60,718 nucleotides of DNA, from positions 1 to 60,718 of the forward strand of contig NZ_JAGGJW010000025.1 in the NCBI RefSeq assembly GCF_017873175.1, written 5' to 3'. Position numbers and translations under genes: made by a program. The first letter of the stretch is position 1; every line of letters starts with the position of its first letter. The DNA comes from Neorhizobium petrolearium. GTDB taxonomy: Bacteria; Pseudomonadota; Alphaproteobacteria; Rhizobiales; Rhizobiaceae. The notes under the pieces were generated by a model. That model searched no databases and had not been told where the DNA came from. It saw only the letters and a program-made list of their open reading frames with translations. Below are positions 23,946 through 32,074 of this stretch, in pieces.

Positions 23946-26165
23946 CTATGCGTTCAGGGCCGCTAGGACCCGGTCGGGCAGGAACGGGTAGTGCCGGAGC
24001 CTCGCACCGCCCGTGAGCCGCGCGACTGCGTTGGCGATTGCCGGCCCCACCGGCGGCAGGCCTACCTGGCCCATGCCTCCGACCGGGCTCCCACTTGTTG
24101 GAACCACCGACACCTCGATTTCGGGCGCCTCGGACATACGGATCACTCTATAGGTGTCGAAGTTTCCTTCCTGCACCTCGCCATCGACGATGTTGACCTG
24201 CTCGAACAGTGCATGGCCAGTTCCGTTCGTGATCCCGACGATCAACATGCCCTCAATGTGGCGCGGCTGGATCGCGACCCCCGGGTCCACAGCGCACCAA
24301 ACCTTATGTACCCTTATCACCCCGGTTTCACGATTGAGTGATACTTCCGCAATCTGCGCACAATGAGAGCCGAAGGCATCGGAATAGGCGAGGCCGAGTG
24401 CTCGGCCATCGCGCTCCCGATCCCATTCGGCCATCCGGGCGACGGTCTCTATAACGTTGCGCGCCCGTGGCTGGTCCCGCAGCAGCTCCAGCCTGAGTTG
24501 CAGGGGATCGGTTCCCCTGGCGGCCGCGATTTCGTCGATAACGCATTCGATACCGAACCGGGTGTAGCCAACCCCGACCGCGAACCAGAAGCCGATGTCC
24601 AAGCCGTTATCTTGTCGAATGTACTCGATCCGATGAGCGGGAACGGCGTAGTTGAAATGCGCCCCCTCGGTCACGACGTCGTCGTGACCGCCCGCGTTTG
24701 CGAACAATTCGGCGTTGGTTCGAGCGAAGATGGAATCGGCCACAATACGATGCCGCCAGCCGGCGATGTTGCCATCGGCGTCCAGCCCGACCTGAATGTG
24801 CTGCGCTTCGAGTGGCCGGAATTTATCATGCCGGATATCGTCCTCGCGGCTCCAGATGACCTTGACCGGGCGTCCCTCCACCTCCTTGGCCAGCGACACG
24901 GCATCGACAATGAAGTCCGCCTCGGCCTTGCGGCCGAAGCCGCCACCGAGCAGGGTCACATTGACCTTGACCTTGTCAGGTGTGGTGCCGATGACCTCTG
25001 CGGCAAAGCCCTGTGTGCCCGTCGGCCCCTGCGTCGGCGCCCAGATCTCCACGGTGTCCCCGGTCAGCAGCGCCGTGGCATTCATCGGCTCCATGGTGGC
25101 ATGGCAGACGAGATCGCTCATGTAGTCGACTTCGATGACAGTCGCCGCATTCGCGATCAGGGCATCTGCGTCACCTTCCGAGAAGGCCTCCACGCCCGTT
25201 TGCGAAAGGTCGCCCGCCACGCTGCGATAGTGTTCCAGCAGGCGGGTGCTCGTGTAGTTGCGAACCCGCGACGACGTGCTCCACGTCACATTGAGAAGGT
25301 CCTTTGCCCGCAGCGTCGCCTCGACCGTATCGCCGATGATTCCGACCCCGTAGGAAAGCGGTACAATATGCGTCACGCCCGGCACAGTCCTGGCCGCGGC
25401 GTCGTCAATGGCCTCCGGTCGTTCACCCTGGACGGGTGCCCGCAGCACCGCGCCATACAGCATGCCGGGAAGCTGCACATCGATGCCATAGATCGCGGTG
25501 CCGTCGACCTTCGCCGGCACGTCGACGCGGGGGATGTCACGCCTGCCGATATAGCGCCATTGATCGGAGGGTTTCAGGTCGGCCTCGGTCGCCTGCGGCA
25601 ACGGATCGGGAAGTGGACCGCCCGCCGCGATCTCGCCATAGCCGAGCGACCGGCCGGATCGTGCATGTACTACGCGGCCTGGTTCCGTCTTGAGCTCGAT
25701 CGCCGGCACGTTTAGCATCCCGGCTGCACTTGCCAGGATGACCTTTCGGGTCTGCGCGCCGATCAGCCGTAGTAGGTCGTAATAGCCGCGCGTGGATTCG
25801 CTGCCGCCCGTGAGCTGGATACCATAGAAGCCCGGATTGCCGTAGGTTTCCGCGTTGGACGGAGCCTGGACAATGCGGACCCTGTCCCAATCGGCATCCA
25901 TTTCTTCCGCGATGAGAAGCGGCAGCGTTGTCATGATGCCCTGGCCCATCTCGGAGGCTGGCGACATGATACTGACTATGCCATCGGCCGCGATGGTCAC
26001 CCAGGCGTTCGGGCGGTAGTCGCCCTCAACGGCTGGCGCCACGGCGGCACCCGATGCATTCCCGGGCAGACCGCCGAATGCAACCGTGACACCGAAGCCG
26101 CCCGCCGTGATCAGGAAACTGCGCCGCGAGATCGCGCGGCTGTGAAGCTTGAATGATTTGGTCAT
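23946..26165 (-). CDS. Molybdopterin-binding subunit of a xanthine dehydrogenase-family hydroxylase (IorB/NicB-like)
   Basis: A 739-aa catalytic subunit that hydroxylates an N-heterocycle or oxidises an aldehyde, using water as oxygen donor. The leader carries a Tat motif (SRRSFLITAGGFGVTVAFGG), as in isoquinoline 1-oxidoreductase beta subunits. Recognisable segments are SEMGQGIMTTLPLLIAEEMD, HATMEPMNATA, the molybdopterin loop LLGGGFGRK, and C-terminal GGMGQVGLPPVGPAIANAV. In the last motif the residue usually given as the catalytic glutamate (GxGE) is Gln, encoded CAG at about 24062-24064. The gene starts 3 bases after the 2Fe-2S subunit stop and forms an operon with it and a cytochrome c gene. 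The substrate is unknown. Confidence 0.88.
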   Translation of the reverse strand: MTKSFKLHSRAISRRSFLITAGGFGVTVAFGGLPGNASGAAVAPAVEGDYRPNAWVTIAADGIVSIMSPASEMGQGIMTTLPLLIAEEMDADWDRVRIVQAPSNAETYGNPGFYGIQLTGGSESTRGYYDLLRLIGAQTRKVILASAAGMLNVPAIELKTEPGRVVHARSGRSLGYGEIAAGGPLPDPLPQATEADLKPSDQWRYIGRRDIPRVDVPAKVDGTAIYGIDVQLPGMLYGAVLRAPVQGERPEAIDDAAARTVPGVTHIVPLSYGVGIIGDTVEATLRAKDLLNVTWSTSSRVRNYTSTRLLEHYRSVAGDLSQTGVEAFSEGDADALIANAATVIEVDYMSDLVCHATMEPMNATALLTGDTVEIWAPTQGPTGTQGFAAEVIGTTPDKVKVNVTLLGGGFGRKAEADFIVDAVSLAKEVEGRPVKVIWSREDDIRHDKFRPLEAQHIQVGLDADGNIAGWRHRIVADSIFARTNAELFANAGGHDDVVTEGAHFNYAVPAHRIEYIRQDNGLDIGFWFAVGVGYTRFGIECVIDEIAAARGTDPLQLRLELLRDQPRARNVIETVARMAEWDRERDGRALGLAYSDAFGSHCAQIAEVSLNRETGVIRVHKVWCAVDPGVAIQPRHIEGMLIVGITNGTGHALFEQVNIVDGEVQEGNFDTYRVIRMSEAPEIEVSVVPTSGSPVGGMGQVGLPPVGPAIANAVARLTGGARLRHYPFLPDRVLAALNA

Positions 26166-26168
26166 GTG

Positions 26169-26621
26169 TCAGCCCTCCCGTGCAGCGCGCTGAATGGCGC
26201 TGATGATCCGCACATAGGTCCCGCAGCGGCAGATGTTGCCATCCATATATTCGATGATCTGCTCACGCGTGGGGTTCGGCTCTGTCTCAAGAAGCGCCGC
26301 CGCCTGCATGATCTGTCCGGACTGGCAATAGCCGCATTGCGGCACCTGCTCGGCGATCCAGGCCTTCTGAAGCGGATGGCTGGCATCCGGCGAGAGGCCT
26401 TCGATCGTCGTGACCGCCTTGCCGGCGACATCCTCAAGGAAAGTCTGACAGGAACGTGTCGGCTCGCCATCGACGTGGACGGTGCAGGCCCCGCATTGTG
26501 CAATCCCGCAACCGAACTTCGTGCCGGTGAGCTTTAGATGTTCCCGGATTACCCAAAGAAGCGGTGTATCAGGCTCGGCTGTGACATCGACCGCGCGCCC
26601 GTTGATGGTGAAGGCTGTCAT
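26169..26621 (-). CDS. (2Fe-2S)-binding subunit of molybdenum hydroxylase (IorA/NicA-like)
   Basis: A 150-aa electron-transfer subunit. The start is ATG 26621 (MTAFTINGRAVDV); the frame is open further upstream but overlaps the cytochrome gene. Residues about 37-60 hold the plant-ferredoxin-type cluster (TKFGCGIAQCGACTVHVDG). The second, helical cluster is at CGYCQSGQIM and CRCGTYVRI. This is the full two-cluster layout of CoxS/IorA subunits. It passes electrons from the molybdopterin site to the cytochrome c encoded upstream. Middle gene of a three-gene operon. Confidence 0.93.
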   Translation of the reverse strand: MTAFTINGRAVDVTAEPDTPLLWVIREHLKLTGTKFGCGIAQCGACTVHVDGEPTRSCQTFLEDVAGKAVTTIEGLSPDASHPLQKAWIAEQVPQCGYCQSGQIMQAAALLETEPNPTREQIIEYMDGNICRCGTYVRIISAIQRAAREG

Positions 26622-26638
26622 GAGTGCTCCAATGAACT

Positions 26639-27070
26639 TTAATCGGCCGATTGGCCTTCCAGATACTGAATGATCGCCGCTCGCTGGGTTGCATTGGGGA
26701 TCGCGACAGTCATCCGTGTGCCACGAACCATGCGGCCTGGCGCCGTGAGAAAGGTGTCGAGGGATTGGTCGTCCCAAGTGATGCCGGAAGACCGCATCGC
26801 GTCGGAGTAGGTGGCGCCTTCGATGTTGCCGGCAGTCCGCCCGATGACGCCTGACAGGTGCGGACCCAACTTGTTCTGACCCGCTTCCACGCTGTGGCAG
26901 GTCGCGCAGCGCTGCTGAAACAGGCGTGCTCCATCGGCATCCTGGGCGGCGGCCGGAAAAGGACAGAACAAGCCCGACGATGGCAGAAGGGCCGCCATCA
27001 GCGCGCGTCTTTGCCCTTTGCCCTGGTTGTCCCAAAGACCGGATATTTTGCGGAGTATGGTAGAGATCAT
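26639..27070 (-). CDS. Class I c-type cytochrome, electron acceptor of the molybdenum hydroxylase
   Basis: A 143-aa exported cytochrome. A leader (to about residue 42, FPAAAQDA) precedes one haem site CATCH (LFQQRCATCHSVEAGQNKLGP). The GPHLSGVIGR segment and downstream methionines supply the usual sixth-ligand region. This resembles mitochondrial-type cytochrome c. It starts the operon and lies 17 bases before the 2Fe-2S gene. Periplasmic Mo-hydroxylases commonly deliver electrons to such cytochromes. It is divergent from an AraC gene across 98 bp, the likely control region. Confidence 0.9.
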   Translation of the reverse strand: MISTILRKISGLWDNQGKGQRRALMAALLPSSGLFCPFPAAAQDADGARLFQQRCATCHSVEAGQNKLGPHLSGVIGRTAGNIEGATYSDAMRSSGITWDDQSLDTFLTAPGRMVRGTRMTVAIPNATQRAAIIQYLEGQSAD

Positions 27071-27168
27071 TGCATCGCCTCCATGGCTAGAGGCACGATA
27101 GACAAGCGCGCTGATACGAGCTATTCGTCTCCATCCACAATATCTTTGCGATCGTCCAGGATTGCCTC

Positions 27169-28143
27169 ATGGACCCTCTGTCAGACGTGCTCTCGCTCCT
27201 GAAACCGCGCAGCTACGTGTCCTCCGGCTTCGATGCGGGCGGCGACTGGTCGATCCAGTTCGGCGATCAGAATGAGCGGATCAAATGTTATGCCGTCGTC
27301 TCCGGCGGATGCTGGCTGGCCGTGGAAGATGTTCCCCATGCGGTGCGATTGGAAAGCGGAGACTGCTTCGTGCTGCCGAGCGGCCGTCCATTCCGTCTTG
27401 CGAGCGATCTGTGTCTTCGCCCCGTCGAAGCTGGCACGGTCTTTCCGCCGGCCCGGGCCGGCGGTGTCGTCACGGTGAATGGCGGCGGGGATTTCTTTCT
27501 TGTCGGCAGCCGCTTTGCCGTCAGTGGGCAACATGCCGGCACATTGCTGCGGACCTTGCCTCCGATCGTGCACATCCACAAAGAGTCGGATCAGGCGGCT
27601 CTGCGTTGGTCCGTGGAGCGGATGATGCAGGAACTGCGCGAGCCACAGCCTGGGAGTTTCCTTATCGCTCAACACCTTGCCCATATGATGCTGGTTCAGG
27701 CCCTTCGGCTCCATCTGGCAGACGAGGTGGAAGGCCGTGTCGGCTGGTTCTTTGCCCTCGCGGACAAGCAGATGTCCGCAGCGATCACCGCCATGCACGC
27801 CGATCCTGCCCGTCGCTGGACGCTGCAGGAACTTGCCGAGCGCGCCTGCATGTCCCGGTCCGCCTTCGCCATGAAATTCAAGGCAACCGTCGGCGAAACG
27901 CCCATGGACTATCTGACCCGCTGGCGGATGCTGCTGGCGGCAGACAGGCTGGCAAATTCGAATGATCCGATCTCAATCATTGCCCTGTCGCTGGGTTACG
28001 AGTCCGATGCCGCATTCAGCACGGCGTTCAAGCGGAAGATGGGTTGTGCACCGCGACAGTATGCTCGCAATCGAAATCCGGTTCTTGCTTCGTCGGCCGG
28101 CGAGGGAGCGGCTCATTCCCAGACAACGGATGGGTATTACTAG
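27169..28143 (+). CDS. AraC-family regulator with cupin_6 domain
   Basis: A 324-aa regulator. The N-terminal part (residues about 1-190) fits the cupin_6 type: IKCYAVVSGGCWLAVEDV, then LESGDCFVLPSGRPFRLASD, and HMMLVQALRLHLAD before the linker. The C-terminal HTH pair is WTLQELAERACMSRSAFAMKF and ISIIALSLGYESDAAFSTAFK, followed by GCAPRQYAR. Regulators of this type usually sit beside a divergent dehydrogenase gene. Here the partner is probably the cytochrome c / Mo-hydroxylase operon, 98 bp away on the other strand. Confidence 0.9.
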   Translation: MDPLSDVLSLLKPRSYVSSGFDAGGDWSIQFGDQNERIKCYAVVSGGCWLAVEDVPHAVRLESGDCFVLPSGRPFRLASDLCLRPVEAGTVFPPARAGGVVTVNGGGDFFLVGSRFAVSGQHAGTLLRTLPPIVHIHKESDQAALRWSVERMMQELREPQPGSFLIAQHLAHMMLVQALRLHLADEVEGRVGWFFALADKQMSAAITAMHADPARRWTLQELAERACMSRSAFAMKFKATVGETPMDYLTRWRMLLAADRLANSNDPISIIALSLGYESDAAFSTAFKRKMGCAPRQYARNRNPVLASSAGEGAAHSQTTDGYY

Positions 28144-28257
28144 ATGCCATAATGGGCCGGTATCTCATAGGTAGCCAGCTGGATGGTTGCCCCCAGAACG
28201 ATGATGTTTGAAACGAGGTCCGAGCGATCGGGCTCCCGCATCATGAGAGGAACAGTC

Positions 28258-28356
28258 CTGGAGTATTATGCAGGAACAGACGTCCCGTTTGAAGGGAACA
28301 GCATTTGCGTGGTCGAGGCTACCGGCAAGTGGATTTGGCGCGGCAAACTGCCATCC
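28258..28356 (+). mobile_element. 5' remnant of an IS110-family transposase gene
   Basis: The plus-strand frame reads LEYYAGTDVPFEGNSICVV then EATGKWIWRGKLPS. It resembles the N-terminal DEDD domain of IS110 transposases (YYAGIDVSLExSSVCVVDATGKIVREGKV), including the first catalytic Asp. The remaining ~300 residues are absent. No terminal repeats were recognised. Confidence 0.6.
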
Positions 28357-28402
28357 GTCCTGCCCCCGCGCGTTGCGGGCGCGAGGTTGATCATGACCAA
28401 TC

Positions 28403-28599
28403 ATGAGCAGCCTGCTCGCGCTGAGGCCCGAAATCATAAAGCTCGATCTGGCGCTCGTGCGAACCATCGACATTGATCCAAGCCGTCACGCGCTGGTGAA
28501 GGCGTGGTGGACGCCTGTCGTTCCTTCGGCGTCACCTTGATGCAGGTCTTCCTGTTCGCAAAGCCAGGTCTTGCCAGCCTTCCGGCTATCACCTGGCCG
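28403..28599 (+). pseudogene. Frameshifted remnant of an EAL-domain (c-di-GMP phosphodiesterase) gene
   Basis: The frame from 28403 reads LRPEIIKLDLALVRTIDIDP then SRHALVKA, matching the EAL motif LxPDxIKLDRSLVRxIDxDPxRRALV. After a single-base shift it continues VVDACRSFGVTLMQ, then VFLFAKPGLASLP, matching the domain end (QGYLFAKPxP). The EGVET part between these is deleted and no EAL triplet is present. Clearly broken. Confidence 0.6.
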
Positions 28600-28975
28600 A
28601 TGACCATCCCCCGAACGAACCAGAACGGTCCCTTGCAAGAGGGATGCTGACCATCAATGAGTAAAGCTGCGCGGATCAGGGTATCAGGCGAGGCCGCCGT
28701 CGGTCGTGATCAGTATCAGCAGGATTGCCTGTTCGCACGCGAACCGTCGGCGATCAAACTGATCGAAGTGACGGCGGAAGCCGGCTGGGACCAGCGACAC
28801 GCGGGTTTGCGCCGTCATGTGGATTGCCGCGCGTTCATCCGGAAAGGGCTGACCTGAGGGGCACGACGCCATGCAGATGATGGCCCAAAGAGCGATCTTG
28901 CTGCGATGGGGGCGTGGGGAACTGCGCTCATGGAAAAACAGGCCGTTTTAAGTTTTTGAGCTGTTTCACGCCGGT
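28600..28975. other. Decayed intergenic DNA
   Basis: No intact gene. Short open frames on both strands (about 60 codons around 28657-28872) have no recognised domain and no good ribosome site. It lies inside a run of gene relics and is probably eroded coding DNA. Confidence 0.4.
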
Positions 28976-29098
28976 TCAAACCAGCTTGGCGCCATCGATC
29001 CGCAGCAACGGGAAGGGGGGTGATGTAAGATCGGGGAGGTTGGCCAGCCGATCGACCGCAGCGGTGGTGTAACCCGGCTCTACGGAGTTGAATTTCAT
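28976..29098 (-). pseudogene. Unidentified 40-codon fragment ending in PFPLLRIDGAKLV
   Basis: A minus-strand frame from ATG 29098 to TGA 28976-28978 reads MKFNSVEPGYTTAAVDRL and ends PPFPLLRIDGAKLV. The C-terminal part looks like genuine protein end sequence, but I cannot name the family. Its start codon lies in one of the ATGAAATTC half-sites shared with the array in front of the Fic relic. It may be a very small gene or the tail of a deleted one. Confidence 0.3.
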
Positions 29099-29198
29099 GC
29101 AGTCCGGTTGGATTCCATCGAATTTCATTGTCCGGAATTGCTTTTCATGACATTCTTACCCAAGAATAGGATTTCACGGGCCAGTATCGAAGTTCATG
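29090..29198 (+). promoter_or_regulatory. Array of TTTCAT-type half-sites upstream of the Fic relic
   Basis: Related 10-mers occur at 29090 (GAATTTCATG), 29110 (GGATTCCATC), 29120 (GAATTTCATT), 29140 (GCTTTTCATG), 29169 (GGATTTCACG) and 29189 (GAAGTTCATG). Most neighbours are 20 bp apart, and three pairs can be drawn. The last site overlaps the ATG of the Fic relic. The pattern resembles an operator array for a dimeric or oligomeric regulator. It is seen directly in the sequence; the binding protein is inferred. Confidence 0.5.
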
Positions 29199-29820
29199 GC
29201 GCATGAGCAAAAGAATCCATTTTCAGACGCGGTGAGCGTTTTTCACGGGCGCTGGTTGCCCGAGCGAGCGCTCCCTGTCGGCTACGCCGCCCTGATCGAC
29301 GCTTTCGAACCCCTGCCGATCAGCCTTGCCGCCATCGGCCCACGCCACAAGATTTATCAGGCTGACGGGTGGAAGCTTTACACGCCGCGTCTCGGCCGTC
29401 ATCCTCGATCGCATTGACGAATACCGGCGCGTGCTGGAGACCTATTCGCGCCGTCTGTTGCCCCAAATCCGTTGGCGACCGACCGATCGCGGCGATGTCG
29501 AGGTGCTGAACGAGACGGCCGATTTCTATCGCTATTTCGATGCGACGCCCCACGCGGAGTTCCTGTTTGAATGCGTGGCGCAGACAATCGACGTCGATCT
29601 GCCTGCAGAGACCGCCTTCCTTAGAGCTTATGATAGCTTTAAGGCCGAGGTCTCGCGGATGATCGACATGCCGGACAGGCTGCTCGACCTCCTGTTCCGC
29701 TTTCTGCGCCACAATGACGGCAAATTGTCGAAGCGGGCGCGGGAACGAGAATTCGGCCCCCTGACGGACGGGGAGGCCACGCGCATTGAGGCCATCTACG
29801 CCGATCTTCAACATCCCTGA
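29196..29820 (+). pseudogene. Fic-family gene with its catalytic core deleted
   Basis: The N-terminal frame from ATG 29196 reads FHGRWLPERALPVGYAALID then HKIYQADGWKLYTPR, typical of the start of a rhizobial Fic-family protein. At about 29390 the similarity jumps, in another frame, to the C-terminal part: AVILDRIDEYRRVLETYSR, then EVLNETADFYRYFDATPHAE and a C-terminal winged-helix-like LFRFLRHNDGKLSKRARERE. The roughly 200-residue Fic fold with the HxFx(D/E)GN motif is missing between them. A deletion plus frame change has therefore destroyed the gene. Confidence 0.7.
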
Positions 29821-30130
29821 TCAGGATTGTCCCAGTACTGCAAGGCGCCGCGATTCCATTGCCAAGATATTCCCTGGACCAGTTGAGGCATCGAGATCGA
29901 CCTTCAAGGGGTGCGGCTCGGAGCCGCCTTACGCCTCGAGGACGCGCCCAGAACGCTTCGAAGAGGAGCAGGGGTGCTACCCGACTGCGGCCGGCGCACG
30001 CTCATTGCAGGCTTGCCTCCTGCAAAGCGGGGTGGCAACGAGGAGGCATGGCAGTGAGGATTGACCGCCGGACTTCGATCCCGCTGTAAAGCGCTCACAA
30101 GAGCTGCCATCTGACAGACATCGGAAATAG
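29821..30130. ncRNA. Intergenic stretch with strong hairpins; possible structured RNA
   Basis: No coding gene was recognised. A perfect hairpin GCGGCTC-G-GAGCCGC lies at 29913-29927. Two overlapping, mutually exclusive stems follow: TTGCAGG (30005-30011) with CCTGCAA (30019-30025), and GCCTCCT (30015-30021) with AGGAGGC (30041-30047). The exposed CCTCC would be an anti-ribosome-binding-site sequence. Strand and function are unknown, and a small RNA is only a possibility. Confidence 0.25.
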
Positions 30131-30132
30131 CA

Positions 30133-30158
30133 TGGGGGCGCTGGAACCGGCGCCCCCA
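30133..30158 (-). terminator. Intrinsic terminator after the PhoX gene
   Basis: A perfect 9-bp GC-rich stem, TGGGGGCGC (30133-30141) with GCGCCCCCA (30150-30158), and an 8-base loop. It lies 24 bases past the minus-strand phosphatase stop. On that strand it is followed by TGCTATTTCC, a modest T-rich tail. Confidence 0.65.
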
Positions 30159-30181
30159 GCCGTTGTCGAGACAATTAACGG

Positions 30182-32074
30182 CTATCCGACAAGCGCATTG
30201 TCGGCGCGCTTGATCGCAACGACAGTCGAGCGCGGTAATTTGCCTTCGCCGTCGGGGAAGGGCGCGTCGGGGTGCTGGATGCCGACGAACACCGTTCGCT
30301 TGTCCGCCGACCAGGTCATGCCGGTGACTTCTCCGCCCTTCGGGCCGGTCAGGAAACGTTCGATGCGGCCGGTCGCCGGATCTCCGGCGAGCATCTGGTT
30401 GTTGCCCTGGCCGAGGAAGTCGCCTTCATTGCTGTCTTCACCATCCGTCTGGATCCACAAGAGGCCAGTCGAGTCGAACATCATGCCGTCCGGGGAATTG
30501 AACATGTTGCCGGAGTTGATGTTGGACGAACCGGCATAGACATCCTTATGGACGTCCGGGTTGCCGGCCATCACGAAGAGGTCCCACTTGAACTTGCCGC
30601 CGGCATGATCCTCGTTTTCCGGATACCAGCGCACGATCTGGCCGTATGCGTTCTTCTCGCGCGGGTTCGCACCACCGACCGGCATTTCGTCGCCGCCGGC
30701 ATTTTTCTTCACGCCACGATTGGTGTTGTTGGTAAGCGCGCAATAGGCTTCGATTGCGACCGGGTTGATGGCGACCCATTCCGGACGGTCCATGGTCGTG
30801 GCGCCGACCTTGGAGGCCGCCTGGCGGGTGAAGACGCAGATCTCGTCCATTTTCATGCCGGTGGATTCCGGTGTCAGCGCCAGCCACTCGCCGTTACCGT
30901 CATCGACGAACTTGGCAACGTAGAGCGTGCCTTCGTCGAGCAGCTTTGATGTGTCGCCGCCCGGCACGTAGATGCCGTTTGAGACGTATTTGTAGAGGAA
31001 TTCGCCACGCTCGTCGTCACCCATATAGACGACCACCCGGCCATCGCGAGCGATCACGACGGCGGCGTTCTCATGCTTGATGCGGCCGAGCGCGGTGCGC
31101 TTGACCGGCGACGAGGAGACATCCGACGGATCGATTTCCACGACATAGCCGGCGCGGCGCGGCTCGTTCGGGTTCTTCGAGACGTCGAAACGGGGATCGA
31201 AGGTCTCGTAGCCATATCGCGTTTCGACCGCGATGCCGTAGCGCTTGAAGTCGTCGGGCATGGCAAAGTTCGGATCGGTCGAGCCGAAGTAGCCGTTGAA
31301 GTTCTCCTCGCAGGTGAGATAGGTGCCCCACGGCGTCTTGCCGGCGCCACAGTTGTTGAAGGTCCCGAGACAGTCCGTGCCGTTCGGGTCGGCTTCGGTC
31401 TTGATGAGATCGGAGCCGGCGGCCGGCCCGGCGATCTTCATCGGCGTCAGATGGGTAATGCGACGGTTGAACGGGCTGTCGAGCACGATTTCCCAGCCGT
31501 TTTCGCGTTCGGCGACTTCCATGACGGTAACGCCCTGCAGGTTCTGCAGGATCTTCACGTCGTCGGCGCTCTTCGGCATGCCCTTTTCATTGTGCGGAAG
31601 ATTGGTTTCGTTGTTCACATATTCATGGTTGACGGCGATCACCTGACGATCACCGATCACGAACAGCTCCATGCCGTCGGTGTTTTCGCCAAAGATCTTA
31701 TCCGAATTTTCGACGCTGACGCCGTCGACAGGATCGATATCCGGAACGTTGGAAAACAGGGGCTGGCCCCACTTTGCGAGCGGCTTCCAGGTATAGCCTT
31801 CAGGGACGTGGACGGTGTTGTCTGTGAAGGCCGGGATCGGCTTGAATGCAAAGCGCGAAGCGGCATCCTGCGCCTGGGCCGAGGTGGAGGACACCAGATT
31901 GCCGAGCGTCCCCATGGCGGCGGCGGCCGAACCGACGGCAAGGATACCGCCGAGGAAGCCGCGGCGCGAAATGGCCGATTCGACAACGCGGTCGAAATCG
32001 GTCTCGGCCGGGGGCGGATTCTGTAACTCGTCCCATTCGTCCCAAGACAATTTGCTGGTGTCGATATCAGCCAT
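30182..32074 (-). CDS. PhoX-family (DUF839) alkaline phosphatase, Tat-exported
   Basis: A 630-aa protein. The start is ATG 32074, with AAAGGAG 8 bases upstream; the longer frame above it lacks a start context. A twin-arginine leader is at residues 36-56 (SRRGFLGGILAVGSAAAAMG), preceded by an unusually long charged N-region. The body shows the DUF839 pattern: VIAVNHEYVNNETNLP, GTFNNCGAGKTPWGTYLTCE, RDGRVVVYMGDDERGEFLYK, and GLLWIQTDGEDSNEGDFLGQ near the end. PhoX enzymes are periplasmic Ca/Fe-dependent phosphatases that release phosphate from organic esters. No clear Pho box was found. The gene is monocistronic with its own terminator. Confidence 0.9.
   Translation of the reverse strand: MADIDTSKLSWDEWDELQNPPPAETDFDRVVESAISRRGFLGGILAVGSAAAAMGTLGNLVSSTSAQAQDAASRFAFKPIPAFTDNTVHVPEGYTWKPLAKWGQPLFSNVPDIDPVDGVSVENSDKIFGENTDGMELFVIGDRQVIAVNHEYVNNETNLPHNEKGMPKSADDVKILQNLQGVTVMEVAERENGWEIVLDSPFNRRITHLTPMKIAGPAAGSDLIKTEADPNGTDCLGTFNNCGAGKTPWGTYLTCEENFNGYFGSTDPNFAMPDDFKRYGIAVETRYGYETFDPRFDVSKNPNEPRRAGYVVEIDPSDVSSSPVKRTALGRIKHENAAVVIARDGRVVVYMGDDERGEFLYKYVSNGIYVPGGDTSKLLDEGTLYVAKFVDDGNGEWLALTPESTGMKMDEICVFTRQAASKVGATTMDRPEWVAINPVAIEAYCALTNNTNRGVKKNAGGDEMPVGGANPREKNAYGQIVRWYPENEDHAGGKFKWDLFVMAGNPDVHKDVYAGSSNINSGNMFNSPDGMMFDSTGLLWIQTDGEDSNEGDFLGQGNNQMLAGDPATGRIERFLTGPKGGEVTGMTWSADKRTVFVGIQHPDAPFPDGEGKLPRSTVVAIKRADNALVG

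Noticed and set aside
28657..28872. Short open frames on both strands (62-66 codons)
   Set aside because: No family resemblance, no ribosome site, and they lie within eroded DNA.
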